NCBI RefSeq assembly: GCF_023008405.1
Contig: NZ_CP095376.1
Location: forward strand, 2,380,001-2,444,000
DNA from: Amycolatopsis sp. FBCC-B4732
GTDB taxonomy: Bacteria; Actinomycetota; Actinomycetes; Mycobacteriales; Pseudonocardiaceae
DNA: 64,000 bases
Direction of reading: 5' to 3'
In this document: piece by piece, positions 8,990 through 17,289 of the stretch
How positions within the stretch are numbered: position 1 is the first letter of the stretch
How the letters are laid out: each line of letters opens with the position of its first letter
Notes under the pieces: model-generated
Seen by the model: the letters and a program-made list of their open reading frames with translations, nothing else
What the model was told of the DNA's origin: nothing
The model's database searches: none
Translations under genes and position numbers: made by a program

Positions 8990-9518
8990 CTATTAAGCCA
9001 TTGCCGGTACCGGTGACCGGGACAGCGCGGTGATTAGCGTGGCTTAGCTCTGCTCGCGGATCATGGTTGCGACGGCGGGTTGGTGGAACGATGCGCGGTG
9101 GGCCCTTTGCTGGCTGACGCAGCAGCCCACTTCCTGCGTAGGTAGCTGCGGGCTTGCCGAAGCCTGCTCCCTGCTCCTGCCTCCTGGACATGCTGCGCTA
9201 ACTGGTCCAAGGGCACGTTTCGTTCCGCGGTGGTAGGGAACCCGTCACTTTAACGCGCTGAGTCTCTGCCGACGGGTCGCGAGAGGTCAACCCCGGCCAC
9301 TCTCCCGGATGGCGAGGACTCGAGTGTTCGCACTTCGCGGGGCTTGGGCCACCCGGGATGGCGGATCTTGCAGCTGCCTCGGTCTTGGCATTCGAGCGAG
9401 GTCATCTCGGTTCACACGACCGAGTTCGTGATCACGCTCGGATCTCCCAAGGTTGGACGTCAGTAGTAGCATACTACGCGCGGGGATGCCCGAATGGTAT
9501 ACGTGGACAGGTGGAGAT
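8990..9518. other. Region without a recognisable gene
   Basis: About 530 bases lie between the STAND gene and the next small gene. Short open readings exist on both strands (for example 57 codons from the ATG at about 9064), but none has a ribosome site or protein-like composition. I saw no terminator hairpin or transposon end. It could hold remnants of earlier insertions. Confidence 0.4.
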
Positions 9519-9911
9519 ATGGGCAGGTTGATCGTCGCCGCGGTCATTCAGTGGAGTAGCACTTACGGCTCCGCAGAATTTCGTCAAGTGATTCTGATCG
9601 CAGTCTCCGTTACTGATCAGAGCGGGTTTGGTGTTAGTGGGTTGCCGTCATCCGCCTTTCGGGTCAGAGTGCAGACGGATGAGCGTACTAGCTTTCTGGC
9701 GTCGCTCGACAACTTCGTGGAACACGGATCCGGATATGAAGGGTCGGGTAAGTACTCGTTTGCTGTATCGTCTGGCCCTCGGGGCGAATTGTTCGATCGC
9801 AATGAAATTATAGTTTATATTACGGTCCGGGGTTCGGGTGGGCAAGGTCAGACCGTCGCCATTGCGCGCCATACCTTAGAGGGAGGGTCGGGCGAATCAT
9901 CGAATGCTTGA
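9519..9911 (+). CDS. Small hypothetical protein, probably beta-rich
   Basis: I do not recognise this 130-residue protein. The ATG at 9519 follows GGTGGAG; two in-frame upstream ATGs (9453, 9486) would add 11-22 residues but lack good ribosome sites. The sequence alternates hydrophobic and polar residues (RQVILIAVSVTDQSG, FRVRVQTDERTSFLA, NEIIVYITVRGSG), which suggests a beta-sandwich, with no signal peptide or membrane helix. Its codon use is as AT-tolerant as the STAND gene upstream, so both probably arrived together. It may be a partner or effector of that system, which is inference from position only. Confidence 0.55.
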   Translation: MGRLIVAAVIQWSSTYGSAEFRQVILIAVSVTDQSGFGVSGLPSSAFRVRVQTDERTSFLASLDNFVEHGSGYEGSGKYSFAVSSGPRGELFDRNEIIVYITVRGSGGQGQTVAIARHTLEGGSGESSNA

Positions 9912-10224
9912 TGGTGAACGAGAAGTTGACCATCGACCCGGGTTTCGTGGAGTGATGACGCGTCTCCGATTAACCTGGAGCGGCTCGTAGCCGCCTCGCG
10001 GAGAGTACTCCTGTTGACCTTGACTCCGTTGCGCGGTGGAGTGATACAAGGAGTCTTGTCGCTTTTTGTGGGGAACAATGCGAAGAATCCCGTCTGTGCT
10101 ACCCCCCTTTTTTTTTGCTGGTCACCGCCGTCTCTGCGGCGGTCGATACGTCTCCCGATCCGGTTTCCAGGTGAAAGATCTCCGCTGAGGATCTGAGATA
10201 CCCCACTGCGTCTAGCAGGACGGC
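9912..10224. other. Intergenic stretch with a nine-T run
   Basis: No intact gene. A run of nine T follows six C at 10102-10116. Just after it, a plus-strand reading LLVTAVSAAVDTSPDPVS resembles the end of a secretion signal and stops at a TGA. It is in a different frame from the GH27 remnant downstream, so it may be the decayed signal peptide of that same enzyme. This is tentative. Confidence 0.35.
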
Positions 10225-10665
10225 GTGGGTGCCGTGAAAGCCGCTGCGGATCAGCTGGTCACCTCCGGGCTGCGTGCTGCTGGGTACGAGTACGTCATAC
10301 GCGGCGACTGTCGGCAGGCAGACCGGCGCGACGCCGATGGCAATCTCCCCGCTCGAGCGTCGTGCCCGTCCGGCCTTCCGGGTCGGGTGGACTATGTGCA
10401 CTCACGTGGGCTCAAGATCGGCTTCTACGGCGGCATTGGTGCGAAGCCTGCGGTGGGCTCGCTCGACCATGAGGACGTCGAACCCGGACATTTGACCCCG
10501 TCGGCGAATGACAATTCGACAGCTCCGCGGAGTGCGACGACATCGACAGTCGAAACCCGGTACCACGTGACAAACCTCGGTGACGCTGCACCTGGGTTTC
10601 GCCCCCGGGCCGTTCAAGATGCTGGCTGTGGTACGCACGACCACGCAGGGTGCGCGGACCGCTAG
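10225..10665 (+). pseudogene. Remnant of a GH27 alpha-galactosidase
   Basis: The reading contains an eroded GH27 N-terminal barrel: AADQLVTSGLRAAGYEYV, then RDADGNLPAR, CPSGLPGRVDYVHSRGLKIG and FYGGIG. These align in order with the family pattern of SGLxxAGYxYVxxDDxW, RDxxGNLxA, FPSGxxxLxDYxHxxGLKFGIY. The metal- and substrate-site block VDDCW has become IRGDCRQ, the segment before the PPMGWNSW motif is missing, and the catalytic aspartates further on are absent. The family is normally 400 or more residues, so this cannot be functional. It indicates decay of a secreted carbohydrate enzyme in the island. Confidence 0.7.
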
Positions 10666-11031
10666 TGCGTCCGAGCGCCACAGCGGCCACCTGCTCACGA
10701 TCACGGCAGGATCGGTGCGTGCGGCGGACCGGGCGCGCACGCGCCGTCGGTCGTGCGCTCTTCCTCGGCGGCAAGTGGGCGGAACGCTGGGGTTGCGCGT
10801 GATCGGTAGCGGCGCGGAGCTGGAAGGGGCGGGGAACATGCGCTATGGCGCCGCTGCGCAGCACTTCGTTGTACCGGTGCGGGTGTACAGGTCCTGGCAT
10901 AAGGAGTCGACGACGCGAGTAATGGGTCTGCCGGAGACTGAAGAGATTGGTTGTCGCCGTACATCAGCTGTTAAGTCATCGGCAACCCGGATCGGCGCTG
11001 CTATCCGGCTTTCGACCGCCCGCCAGCGCGT
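10666..11031. other. Region without a recognisable gene
   Basis: This stretch lies between the GH27 remnant and the truncated GntR gene. A plus-strand reading runs through it (10580-11257), but its composition is arginine- and serine-rich antisense-like sequence. It may contain further decayed parts of the glycosidase; I could not match them. Confidence 0.35.
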
Positions 11032-11630
11032 TCACCGGCCGAGGCGGTGTGCGCTTTCCTCCGCCCGGCGCAGCGCCGTCAGCAAGGCGGCTCGGCCCGT
11101 CTGGTCGATGTCCTCCGTCAAGGCGTCCGTCGCGGCCTCGCCGCCGATGCTGAGCTTGACCGCCAGGCGGCGGTGGATCGCCGCCATCGTCGCCGCGTCG
11201 AAGTCGGGGCGGACGAAGGCCAGCAGGAGGCGGACCTCGTCTTCGCAGCGGTGGTAGCTGTCGAGCACCTGGTCGTTGCCCGCCGCCGTGACGATCGCGC
11301 GGTGGAACGCGCCGTGGACCTCCGTCAGCTTACGCCACGACGGCCGTGGGGTCCGCTCGGCCAGTGCTTCGAGGCGTTCCACCTCCGTGACGACCGGGGT
11401 CAGGTCCGCGCCCCGGTCCAGGGCCATGCGCAGCGCGCCGAGCTCGAGGACCTTGCGGTAGTCGAAGATCTCGTCGATGCGCGCCCGGCTCAGCGGCGCG
11501 ACGACCGCCCCGCGGTGGCGTTCGTGGCGCAGCAGGCCGCGGTCGGCCAGCAGCCGCAGCGCCGAACGGACGGTGTGGCGGCCCACGTCGAAGCGGGCCG
11601 CCAGGTGTTCCTCGCTGAAGCGGGCGTGGC
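11032..11630 (-). pseudogene. GntR/FCD family regulator, N-terminus deleted
   Basis: The intact part runs from the recognition helix (RFSEEHLAARFDVGRHTVRS, then ALRLLADRGLLRHERHRGAVV) through an FCD-type all-helical effector domain (YRKVLELGALRMALDRG, HGAFHRAIVTAAGNDQVL, a metal-site-like HRRL) to the stop at 11032. The first winged-helix residues, normally about 30 with the LRxxIxxGxLxPG pattern, are missing. In that frame no start codon precedes RFSEEH; the sequence runs straight into the start of the divergent alpha/beta hydrolase at 11631. I infer a deletion whose breakpoint lies near 11630, leaving no promoter or start. It is probably inactive. Confidence 0.7.
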
Positions 11631-12365
11631 ATGGAGATCGACGGAGTCCAGGTTCGCGGCGAGTCCGGCCAGCCCGTGCTGCTGCTCCCCGGCGGCGCCG
11701 AAGGCTGCGACGGCTTCTTCCCCGGCCTGCCCGAGGGGCTGGTGGCCGATCCAGGCGCCCGCGTGATCCTGCACGACCGGCCGGGCACCGGGACGTCCAC
11801 TGTGGATGGCTCACTGGCCGGAGCCGCGGCGTACCTCGGCTCGCTCGTCGAACGGCTCGGCCTCGGTCCGGTCGTGGTGGTCGGCCAGAGCCTCGGCGGC
11901 GCCGTCGGCGTCCTGCTCGACCCGACCCCGATCAACGACGCCAAGGTCTGTGCGGGCCTGGAACGCACGATGAGGGTTCTCGGCCGGCTGTCGGCGGTGC
12001 CGGGTTTGCGTCAGGTGCTCGCCAAAGCCCTCCGCACGACGGCCCTGCGCACCGGCCGCGACCTGCGCCCGGACTGCCAAGCCGCCCTCGAGCGCACGGC
12101 GGACCTCGACATCCCGACGCTGGTCCGCGCGGTCCGCGGCGTCACCGACCTGGCCCGCGACCTGCGCGAGTCCGACCTCCCGCGCCTCCCGTCGGTGGTG
12201 GTGACGGCGGACCGCAAACCGGACCACGCGGTCCACCGCGCGCACGAACGCCTGGCGACGGCGTTCGGCGCGCAGCTGGTGAGCTGGCCGGGCGCGACGC
12301 ACAGCGTCCACCTCGACCACCCGGACGAAGTCTTGGCGACGGTCCGGGAAGTCGTCGCCGGTTGA
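11631..12365 (+). CDS. Alpha/beta hydrolase with an internal deletion
   Basis: This 244-residue alpha/beta hydrolase has the oxyanion region LLLPGGAEG near residue 19, HDRPGTGTS near 49, the nucleophile elbow GQSLGG (S87), the acid in VVVTADRKPD and the histidine in GATHSVHL. After GQSLGGAVG the sequence jumps directly to VLLDPTPIND. Relatives have about 18-20 residues of helix and strand between these points, so an in-frame deletion is likely. The start lies at the breakpoint that removed the head of the divergent GntR gene, and no ribosome site is visible. Expression and activity are therefore doubtful, although the reading frame is open. Confidence 0.65.
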   Translation: MEIDGVQVRGESGQPVLLLPGGAEGCDGFFPGLPEGLVADPGARVILHDRPGTGTSTVDGSLAGAAAYLGSLVERLGLGPVVVVGQSLGGAVGVLLDPTPINDAKVCAGLERTMRVLGRLSAVPGLRQVLAKALRTTALRTGRDLRPDCQAALERTADLDIPTLVRAVRGVTDLARDLRESDLPRLPSVVVTADRKPDHAVHRAHERLATAFGAQLVSWPGATHSVHLDHPDEVLATVREVVAG

Positions 12366-12374
12366 ACCCCGCCG

Positions 12375-12851
12375 TCAGACGCAGGGCATCACCGTCGACA
12401 CGCTGATCGCCGGGCTCCAGCCGGCGCTGTCGTACTGGATCTTGAGCCACTCGCGGGTCCTGGAGCCGCACGGGGTCTGGTACGTGAGACGGGCGAAGAT
12501 TGTCCGCTGCTCGCCCGCCGCCAGGGTGATGCTGCCGCTGTCGTCGTAGATGGGCTCTGTGCCGTCGAAGTAGAGGGACGTCTCCAGCTCCCAGTGGACC
12601 GTGCGAGCGCTGGTGGCCCGGTTCACCAGGCCGAGGTAGCCGCGGTCCAGGCAGCTGTCGTGGTCGCAGTTGTACCGGACGCAAACCTGGTACGCGATCT
12701 TGCCCCACCCCCCGGTGCCGGAGCACACCGGTGAGACGGCGGCCGACGCCGGTGCGACGCCACTGACCGGGGCAGCGGAAGCCGGCGTGGCCACGGACAG
12801 CGCCACGGTGAGCGCGAGCCCTGCGGCCGCCGCGATTCTGCGGAACGACAT
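12375..12851 (-). CDS. Small secreted protein, unknown function
   Basis: This 158-residue protein has a clear Sec signal peptide: MSFRR, a hydrophobic core IAAAAGLALTVALSVA, then TPASAAP as cleavage site. The mature part carries about six cysteines (VCSGTG, VCVRYNCDHDSCLDRG, TPCGSR, MPCV), consistent with disulfides, and a beta-rich pattern. I chose the inner ATG at 12851, behind GAGGAG, over the upstream ATG that adds an unlikely 18-residue polar head. It converges with the hydrolase, leaving nine bases between stops. I do not recognise the family. Confidence 0.7.
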   Translation of the reverse strand: MSFRRIAAAAGLALTVALSVATPASAAPVSGVAPASAAVSPVCSGTGGWGKIAYQVCVRYNCDHDSCLDRGYLGLVNRATSARTVHWELETSLYFDGTEPIYDDSGSITLAAGEQRTIFARLTYQTPCGSRTREWLKIQYDSAGWSPAISVSTVMPCV

Positions 12852-13206
12852 CGGTGTGCTCCTCTTGCCGAGCCCCGGCTGGTCCGGGGTGTCGGTGTCG
12901 CACACGCCTTCCGCCGCCCCGCGGTTTAGTGCGGCCGGCCGGGGACGTTCCCGGACGCTGGACAGCCCGAAATCACCGCTTTCCGCTCGAAGGGGTGCCC
13001 GACGTGAGGTACGACGTCTTGCCGTCCGGCCCGCCGAACGCCGCGTTCACCGGGTACCGGTAGATCTTCCCGGTCGCGTTTTCGTCAGCAGGAGGGTCTG
13101 GCAAGGAACCGCCACCGCGAGGCGGCGTCCGAAGTGGACGGTCATGCCGGGACCGCCCGGCGCCGGTTCTGGCCGCGTAGCCGCGGTTGCCGGTTTCTGC
13201 TGCCGG
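12852..13206. other. Intergenic region with a possible gene tail
   Basis: No intact gene. On the minus strand, 12973-13088 reads ENATGKIYRYPVNAAFGGPD, then GKTSYLTSGTPSSGKR and a stop. This is protein-like and may be the C-terminal remnant of a lost secreted protein. The promoter and ribosome site (GAGGAG) of the secreted protein lie at the left end. Confidence 0.35.
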
Positions 13207-15294
13207 TCACCGGGAAAGGGCTGAACCACGGCGGTGCCGGTAGAGGAGCCACACGAAGTACGGCGCGCCGATGATCGCGGTCATCAACCCGGCCGGGAGC
13301 TGGCCGGGAGCGATGACCGTGCGGCCCACGGTGTCCGCCACGCAGACCAGGATCGCCCCCAGCAGCGCCGCGGCCGGCAGCAGCCGGGAATGCCGGCTGC
13401 CCACGATCGCGCGTGCCGCGTGCGGGGCGACCAGCCCGACGAACGTGAGCACCCCGATCCCGGCGACGGCCGCGCCGGTCAGCAGCACGGCGCACGTGAG
13501 CAGCAGCAAGCGTGACCGGACGACCGGCACGCCCAGCACCCGCGGTGTCTCGTCGTCCAGCGCCAGCAGGTCGAGCTCGCGCCGCATGCGGACCAGCACG
13601 GGCGCCGTGAGCACCAGCACCAGCGCCATCGGCACGAGGTGGGTCAGGGTCCGGCCGTAGGTCGAGCCGCCCAGCCAGGTCAGCGCCTTGGTCTCGTTCC
13701 ACGGGTCGGACAGCGTGATCAGCAGCGTCACCACTGCCTGCGTCGCCGCGTGCACGCCGAAGCCGATCAGCACCAGGCGTTCGCTCGTGAAACCGCCCCG
13801 GGCCGCCACCGCGAAGACCACGGCCATCGCGAGGGCGGCACCCAGGCCCGCGGCGCCGGTCAGGGTCCAGAACCCGACCCCGGACACGAGCGTGATCACG
13901 GTGACCGCGCCGAGGCCCGCGCCGCCGACGACCCCGATCATCCCCGGTTCGGCCAGCGGGTTGCGGGCGACGGCCTGGGTGAGCGCGCCGCCCAGCGCCA
14001 GCGCCGCGCCCGCGAGGAGCGCGGCGACCACACGCGGTACGCGGGTGTCCAGCACGCCGGTGACGAGCGGGCCCGCCTGGCCGCTCAGCCAGTTGACGAC
14101 GTCGCCCAGCAGCAGTTTCGCGTCCCCGAGCAGGACCGCGCCCACGGCGACGCCGACCGTCGCGAGCGCGAGCACGACCAGCACCACCCGGTACCGGATC
14201 GCGCTGACGCCGCTTCGCGCGCCCGCCGCCGGGGGTTCGGCGGTCGCCGAGGTGATCCGGGCGGTGCGGGCCAGCACGATGAGGAAGATCGCGCCGAGGA
14301 TCGTCGTCACGACGCCGGTCGGCACTTCCAGGGCGCGCTGCGGGCTGATGATCGCGCGCAGCAGCACGTCGGCACCGAGCAGGAGCACCGCGCCCAGCGC
14401 CGCGGAGAACGGGATCAGCGCCGCGTGCCGGTGCAGGCCCGGCACGACCGGCGCGAGCAGCCGGGCCAGCGCGGGTGCGGCCAGGCCGACGAAACCGATG
14501 GGACCGGCCAGGGTCACCGCCGCCGCGGCCAGCAGCACGGCCAGCCCGATCGCGGCGAAGCGGACCCGTCCGACGTGGACACCCAGCGTCCGGGCGTGGT
14601 CGTCGCCGACGTGGACCAGGTCGAGCCGCCGGGCCAGGCCGAGCAGCGCGGCCAGCGCCAGGCCGACGAGCGGGCCGAGCGTGCGGACCCCGGCGAGCCC
14701 GTTCTGCTCCAGCGAGCCCTCGCCCCAGGCGAACAGGCCGCGGGTTTCCTGGGCGTACAGCAGCAGGAGGACCTGGGTCACCGAGATCAGCGCCAGCGCG
14801 ATCGCGGTGCCCGCGAGCACCAGCCGCACGATCCCGGTCCCGCCGGTGCCGGACAGCGCGAGCACGAACACCGCCGCGGCCAGCCCGCCCGCGAACGCGA
14901 CGCCGGCCGCGCCCAGCAGGGGCAGCGAGACGCCGAACGCCGCGACGGCGACGACCGAGAGGTGCGCCCCGGCGTTGACGGCCAGGGTGTCCGGCGACGC
15001 CAAGATGTTGCGCGACACCGACTGCAGCACCGAGCCGGCCACGCCGAGCGCGGCGCCGACCAGCAACGCCGAGAGCAGCCGCGGCAGCCGCGACTCGACG
15101 ACGACCGCGGTGGTGTCGCCGGACGCGCCGCGGAACAGCAGCCGCAGCACGTCGAGCGCGTCGACGCTCGCGGTGCCCTGCGTCAGGTGCACCGCCGAAC
15201 CGAGCAGGAGCAGGGCGGCGAGCCCGGTGCCGAGCAGCGCCGCCCGCCCGCGGCGGCGGACCGCGGGCGGGCCGGGCTTGGTCAGGGTGAGCAC
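13207..15294 (-). CDS. Fused FecCD siderophore ABC permease (FhuB-like, double length)
   Basis: This 695-residue inner-membrane permease has two complete FecCD domains in one chain, as in FhuB. Half one (about 1-345) runs from RRGRAALLGTGLAALLLLGS to the first EVPTGVVTTILGAIFLIVL. Half two (about 370-695) ends PAGLMTAIIGAPYFVWLLYR. Both show the ISPQRALEVPTG / VAPGQLPAGL-type coupling segments that dock the ATPase. It should form the channel for a ferric siderophore. The GTG start lies two bases after the stop of the binding protein, so the genes are translationally coupled. The start was placed by that coupling rather than by the longer frame, which runs antisense through the binding protein. 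Confidence 0.9.
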   Translation of the reverse strand: MLTLTKPGPPAVRRRGRAALLGTGLAALLLLGSAVHLTQGTASVDALDVLRLLFRGASGDTTAVVVESRLPRLLSALLVGAALGVAGSVLQSVSRNILASPDTLAVNAGAHLSVVAVAAFGVSLPLLGAAGVAFAGGLAAAVFVLALSGTGGTGIVRLVLAGTAIALALISVTQVLLLLYAQETRGLFAWGEGSLEQNGLAGVRTLGPLVGLALAALLGLARRLDLVHVGDDHARTLGVHVGRVRFAAIGLAVLLAAAAVTLAGPIGFVGLAAPALARLLAPVVPGLHRHAALIPFSAALGAVLLLGADVLLRAIISPQRALEVPTGVVTTILGAIFLIVLARTARITSATAEPPAAGARSGVSAIRYRVVLVVLALATVGVAVGAVLLGDAKLLLGDVVNWLSGQAGPLVTGVLDTRVPRVVAALLAGAALALGGALTQAVARNPLAEPGMIGVVGGAGLGAVTVITLVSGVGFWTLTGAAGLGAALAMAVVFAVAARGGFTSERLVLIGFGVHAATQAVVTLLITLSDPWNETKALTWLGGSTYGRTLTHLVPMALVLVLTAPVLVRMRRELDLLALDDETPRVLGVPVVRSRLLLLTCAVLLTGAAVAGIGVLTFVGLVAPHAARAIVGSRHSRLLPAAALLGAILVCVADTVGRTVIAPGQLPAGLMTAIIGAPYFVWLLYRHRRGSALSR

Positions 15295-15296
15295 CG

Positions 15297-16274
15297 CTAG
15301 TTCTTCAGCGCGCCGACGGCCGCGTCGACGAACTGCTCCATGGACTTCGGGCCGCCGAACATCCAGAGGGAGTCCGGGAAGCGGTGCACCTTGCCGCTCT
15401 TGACGAACGGGAGGTTCTTCCAGATCGCGTTGTTCGCCAGCTCCTGCTGGTACGGGTCGCCGTCGGCGTTGTTGGCGATGTACCAGAACCGGACGTCGGG
15501 CAGCTGGGTCAGGCCCTCGACGTCGGCCTGCGCGAGGCCGTAGGCGGGGTCGCCCGCCATCGGCCACGCGGTTTCGAGGCCGAGCTTGCCGAACACGGCG
15601 GACACCAGCGCGCCCTTGGTGTAGGGCCGGATGCTGACCGAGCCGGACGTGACGTAGGCGTCGGAGAACGCGACCTTCTGGCCGAGCGCGCCCAGCTTCC
15701 CGACCTCGGCGCGGCCGGTCGTGAGCTTCTGGTCGAACTCGGACTTCAGCTGCGCGGCCTTGGTTTCGGTGCCGGTGGCCTTCGCGATCACGTCCAAGCC
15801 GGCGTACATCCCGGCGATCGGGTCCTGGGCGTTGCCGCCCTTGATGACGATCACGGGCACCTTCGCCTCGATCTGCTCCAGCGCGCCCTCGGTCACGCTG
15901 TCGGTGACGATCACGAGGTCCAGCCCCAGCGAGCCGAGCGTGTCGAGGCTCGGTTCGCCGCGGGTGCCGATGTCCTTCGGGGTGCCGTCGAGCTTGCCGG
16001 CGCTCACCCACTGGCCGTAACCCTTGATGTCGGACACGCCGACCGGCATGACCCCGAGCGAGACGAGGTGCTCGACGCCGTTCCACTCGGTTGCCGCGAC
16101 GCGCTTGGCCGGGTGGGGCAGCTTGACCTCCTTGCCGCGCGAGTCGACGACCGTGACGGGGCCGGCTTCGCCCGTGGCGGCCGCGTTGCTCGTGGGCTCC
16201 TCGGTGGTGCCGCAGGCGGCCACGAAGAACGTGGCGGCCGCGGTCAGGCCGAGGATCATCCGGGTGATGCGCAT
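15297..16274 (-). CDS. Siderophore-binding lipoprotein of an ABC importer
   Basis: This 325-residue substrate-binding protein of the FepB/FhuD/BtuF fold has a lipoprotein signal with the lipobox around FVAAC (C21), so it should be anchored on the outer face of the membrane. The N-lobe begins VTVVDSRGKEVKLPHPAKRV and carries the typical LGVMPVGVSD and DLVIVTD strands; a long helix joins the lobes. The ATG has AGGAG upstream. It lies between the ATPase and the permease in one iron-boxed operon, which supports a ferric-siderophore ligand. The ligand itself cannot be predicted. Confidence 0.9.
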   Translation of the reverse strand: MRITRMILGLTAAATFFVAACGTTEEPTSNAAATGEAGPVTVVDSRGKEVKLPHPAKRVAATEWNGVEHLVSLGVMPVGVSDIKGYGQWVSAGKLDGTPKDIGTRGEPSLDTLGSLGLDLVIVTDSVTEGALEQIEAKVPVIVIKGGNAQDPIAGMYAGLDVIAKATGTETKAAQLKSEFDQKLTTGRAEVGKLGALGQKVAFSDAYVTSGSVSIRPYTKGALVSAVFGKLGLETAWPMAGDPAYGLAQADVEGLTQLPDVRFWYIANNADGDPYQQELANNAIWKNLPFVKSGKVHRFPDSLWMFGGPKSMEQFVDAAVGALKN

Positions 16275-16294
16275 GGTTCTCCTGTTTCGATGGG

Positions 16295-17134
16295 TCAGAC
16301 CGACGCGGTCCGCGCAGCGGTGTCGTTGAAGCGGCCCACGGCGCGGGCGTGGATCCGCCCGTCGGCCGGGTCGAGCGCGACGTCCACGCGGATGCCGTAG
16401 GCACGGCTGAGGTGCGCCGGGGTCAGCACGTCGGCGGGGGAGCCTTCGGCGGTGACCCGGCCGCCCTCGAGCAGCAGCACCCGGTCGGCGACCGCCGCGG
16501 CCTGGTCGAGGTCGTGCAGCACCACGCCGACCCCGACGCCGTGCCGGTCGGCGAGGTCGCGGACGACGTCGAGGATTTCGACCTGGTAGCGCAGGTCGAG
16601 GAAGGTCGTGGGTTCGTCGAGCAGCAGCAGCGCGGTGTCCTGGGCCAGGCAGCTCGCGAGCCACACCCGCTGCGCCTGCCCGCCGGAGAGGGCCTGCACC
16701 GGCCGCTCGGCGAGGCCGGCCAGCCCGGTCAGCTCCAGCGCCCGCTCGACGGCGGCGGGTCCCTCGGGGTCGCGCCCGCCCCAGCGCGACCGGTGCGGGT
16801 GCCTGCCGAACTCGACGAGCTCCCGCACGCACACGCCACCCGGCGCGGTCCGCTGCTGCGACAGCAGGGTGATCCGCTTGGCGATGTCCTTTCCGGACAG
16901 TGCACGCAGGTCCGCGCCATCGGCGAAGGTGACGGACCCGGCGACCGGCGGGTGCAGCCGCGCCAGCGCGCGCAGCAGCGTCGACTTCCCGCTGCCGTTC
17001 GGGCCGATCAGCGCGGTGACGGTACCGGCGCGCAGGGAGAGGGAGGCGGCGCGGACGACGACGTCGCTGCCGTAGGCGACATCGATCTCGCGGGCGTCGA
17101 CACCGGTGTCGGCGGGGTGGGGGACGTGGGGCAC
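16295..17134 (-). CDS. ABC importer ATPase for ferric siderophores (FepC/FhuC type)
   Basis: This is a 279-residue cytoplasmic ATPase. It has Walker A GPNGSGKST (about 43-51), a Q-loop at LLSQQRTAPG, the signature LSGGQAQRV, Walker B LLLLDEPTTFLD and the switch histidine in VLHDLDQA. The C-terminal tail ADVLTPAHLSRAYGI is typical of siderophore and cobalamin importers. It is the first gene of an ATPase-binding protein-permease operon. The GTG start lies only ten bases from the iron box, with no ribosome site, suggesting a leaderless transcript. Confidence 0.92.
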   Translation of the reverse strand: MPHVPHPADTGVDAREIDVAYGSDVVVRAASLSLRAGTVTALIGPNGSGKSTLLRALARLHPPVAGSVTFADGADLRALSGKDIAKRITLLSQQRTAPGGVCVRELVEFGRHPHRSRWGGRDPEGPAAVERALELTGLAGLAERPVQALSGGQAQRVWLASCLAQDTALLLLDEPTTFLDLRYQVEILDVVRDLADRHGVGVGVVLHDLDQAAAVADRVLLLEGGRVTAEGSPADVLTPAHLSRAYGIRVDVALDPADGRIHARAVGRFNDTAARTASV

Positions 17135-17144
17135 GCGAGAACAA

Positions 17145-17163
17145 TAAGGTCAGGCTTACCTAA
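17145..17163 (-). promoter_or_regulatory. IdeR/DtxR-type iron box
   Basis: On the minus strand this reads TTAGGTAAGCCTGACCTTA, which matches the 19-bp actinobacterial iron box TTAGGTTAGGCTAACCTAA at 15 of 19 positions. It ends ten bases before the GTG of the importer ATPase, so iron-loaded IdeR/DmdR should block transcription of the importer when iron is plentiful. It also lies 127 bp upstream of the divergent DinB-like gene, whose regulation may or may not be affected. Confidence 0.85.
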
Positions 17164-17289
17164 CTGCAAAGGTGTCGATCGGCACATAACGGGCGGTGAT
17201 CGGGGAGATACGAAAGCCGGGCTGCCCGGCCTCGCATCGCTGGCGGTGATCGGTGGAACACCCGGGCCGGTCCGGGAGTTGAGCTGGGC

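Noticed and set aside
13639..15403. Two plus-strand open frames of more than 550 codons
   Set aside because: They lie wholly antisense to the FecCD permease, whose motifs and coupling are clear; long antisense frames are common in GC-rich DNA and their proteins are low-complexity.
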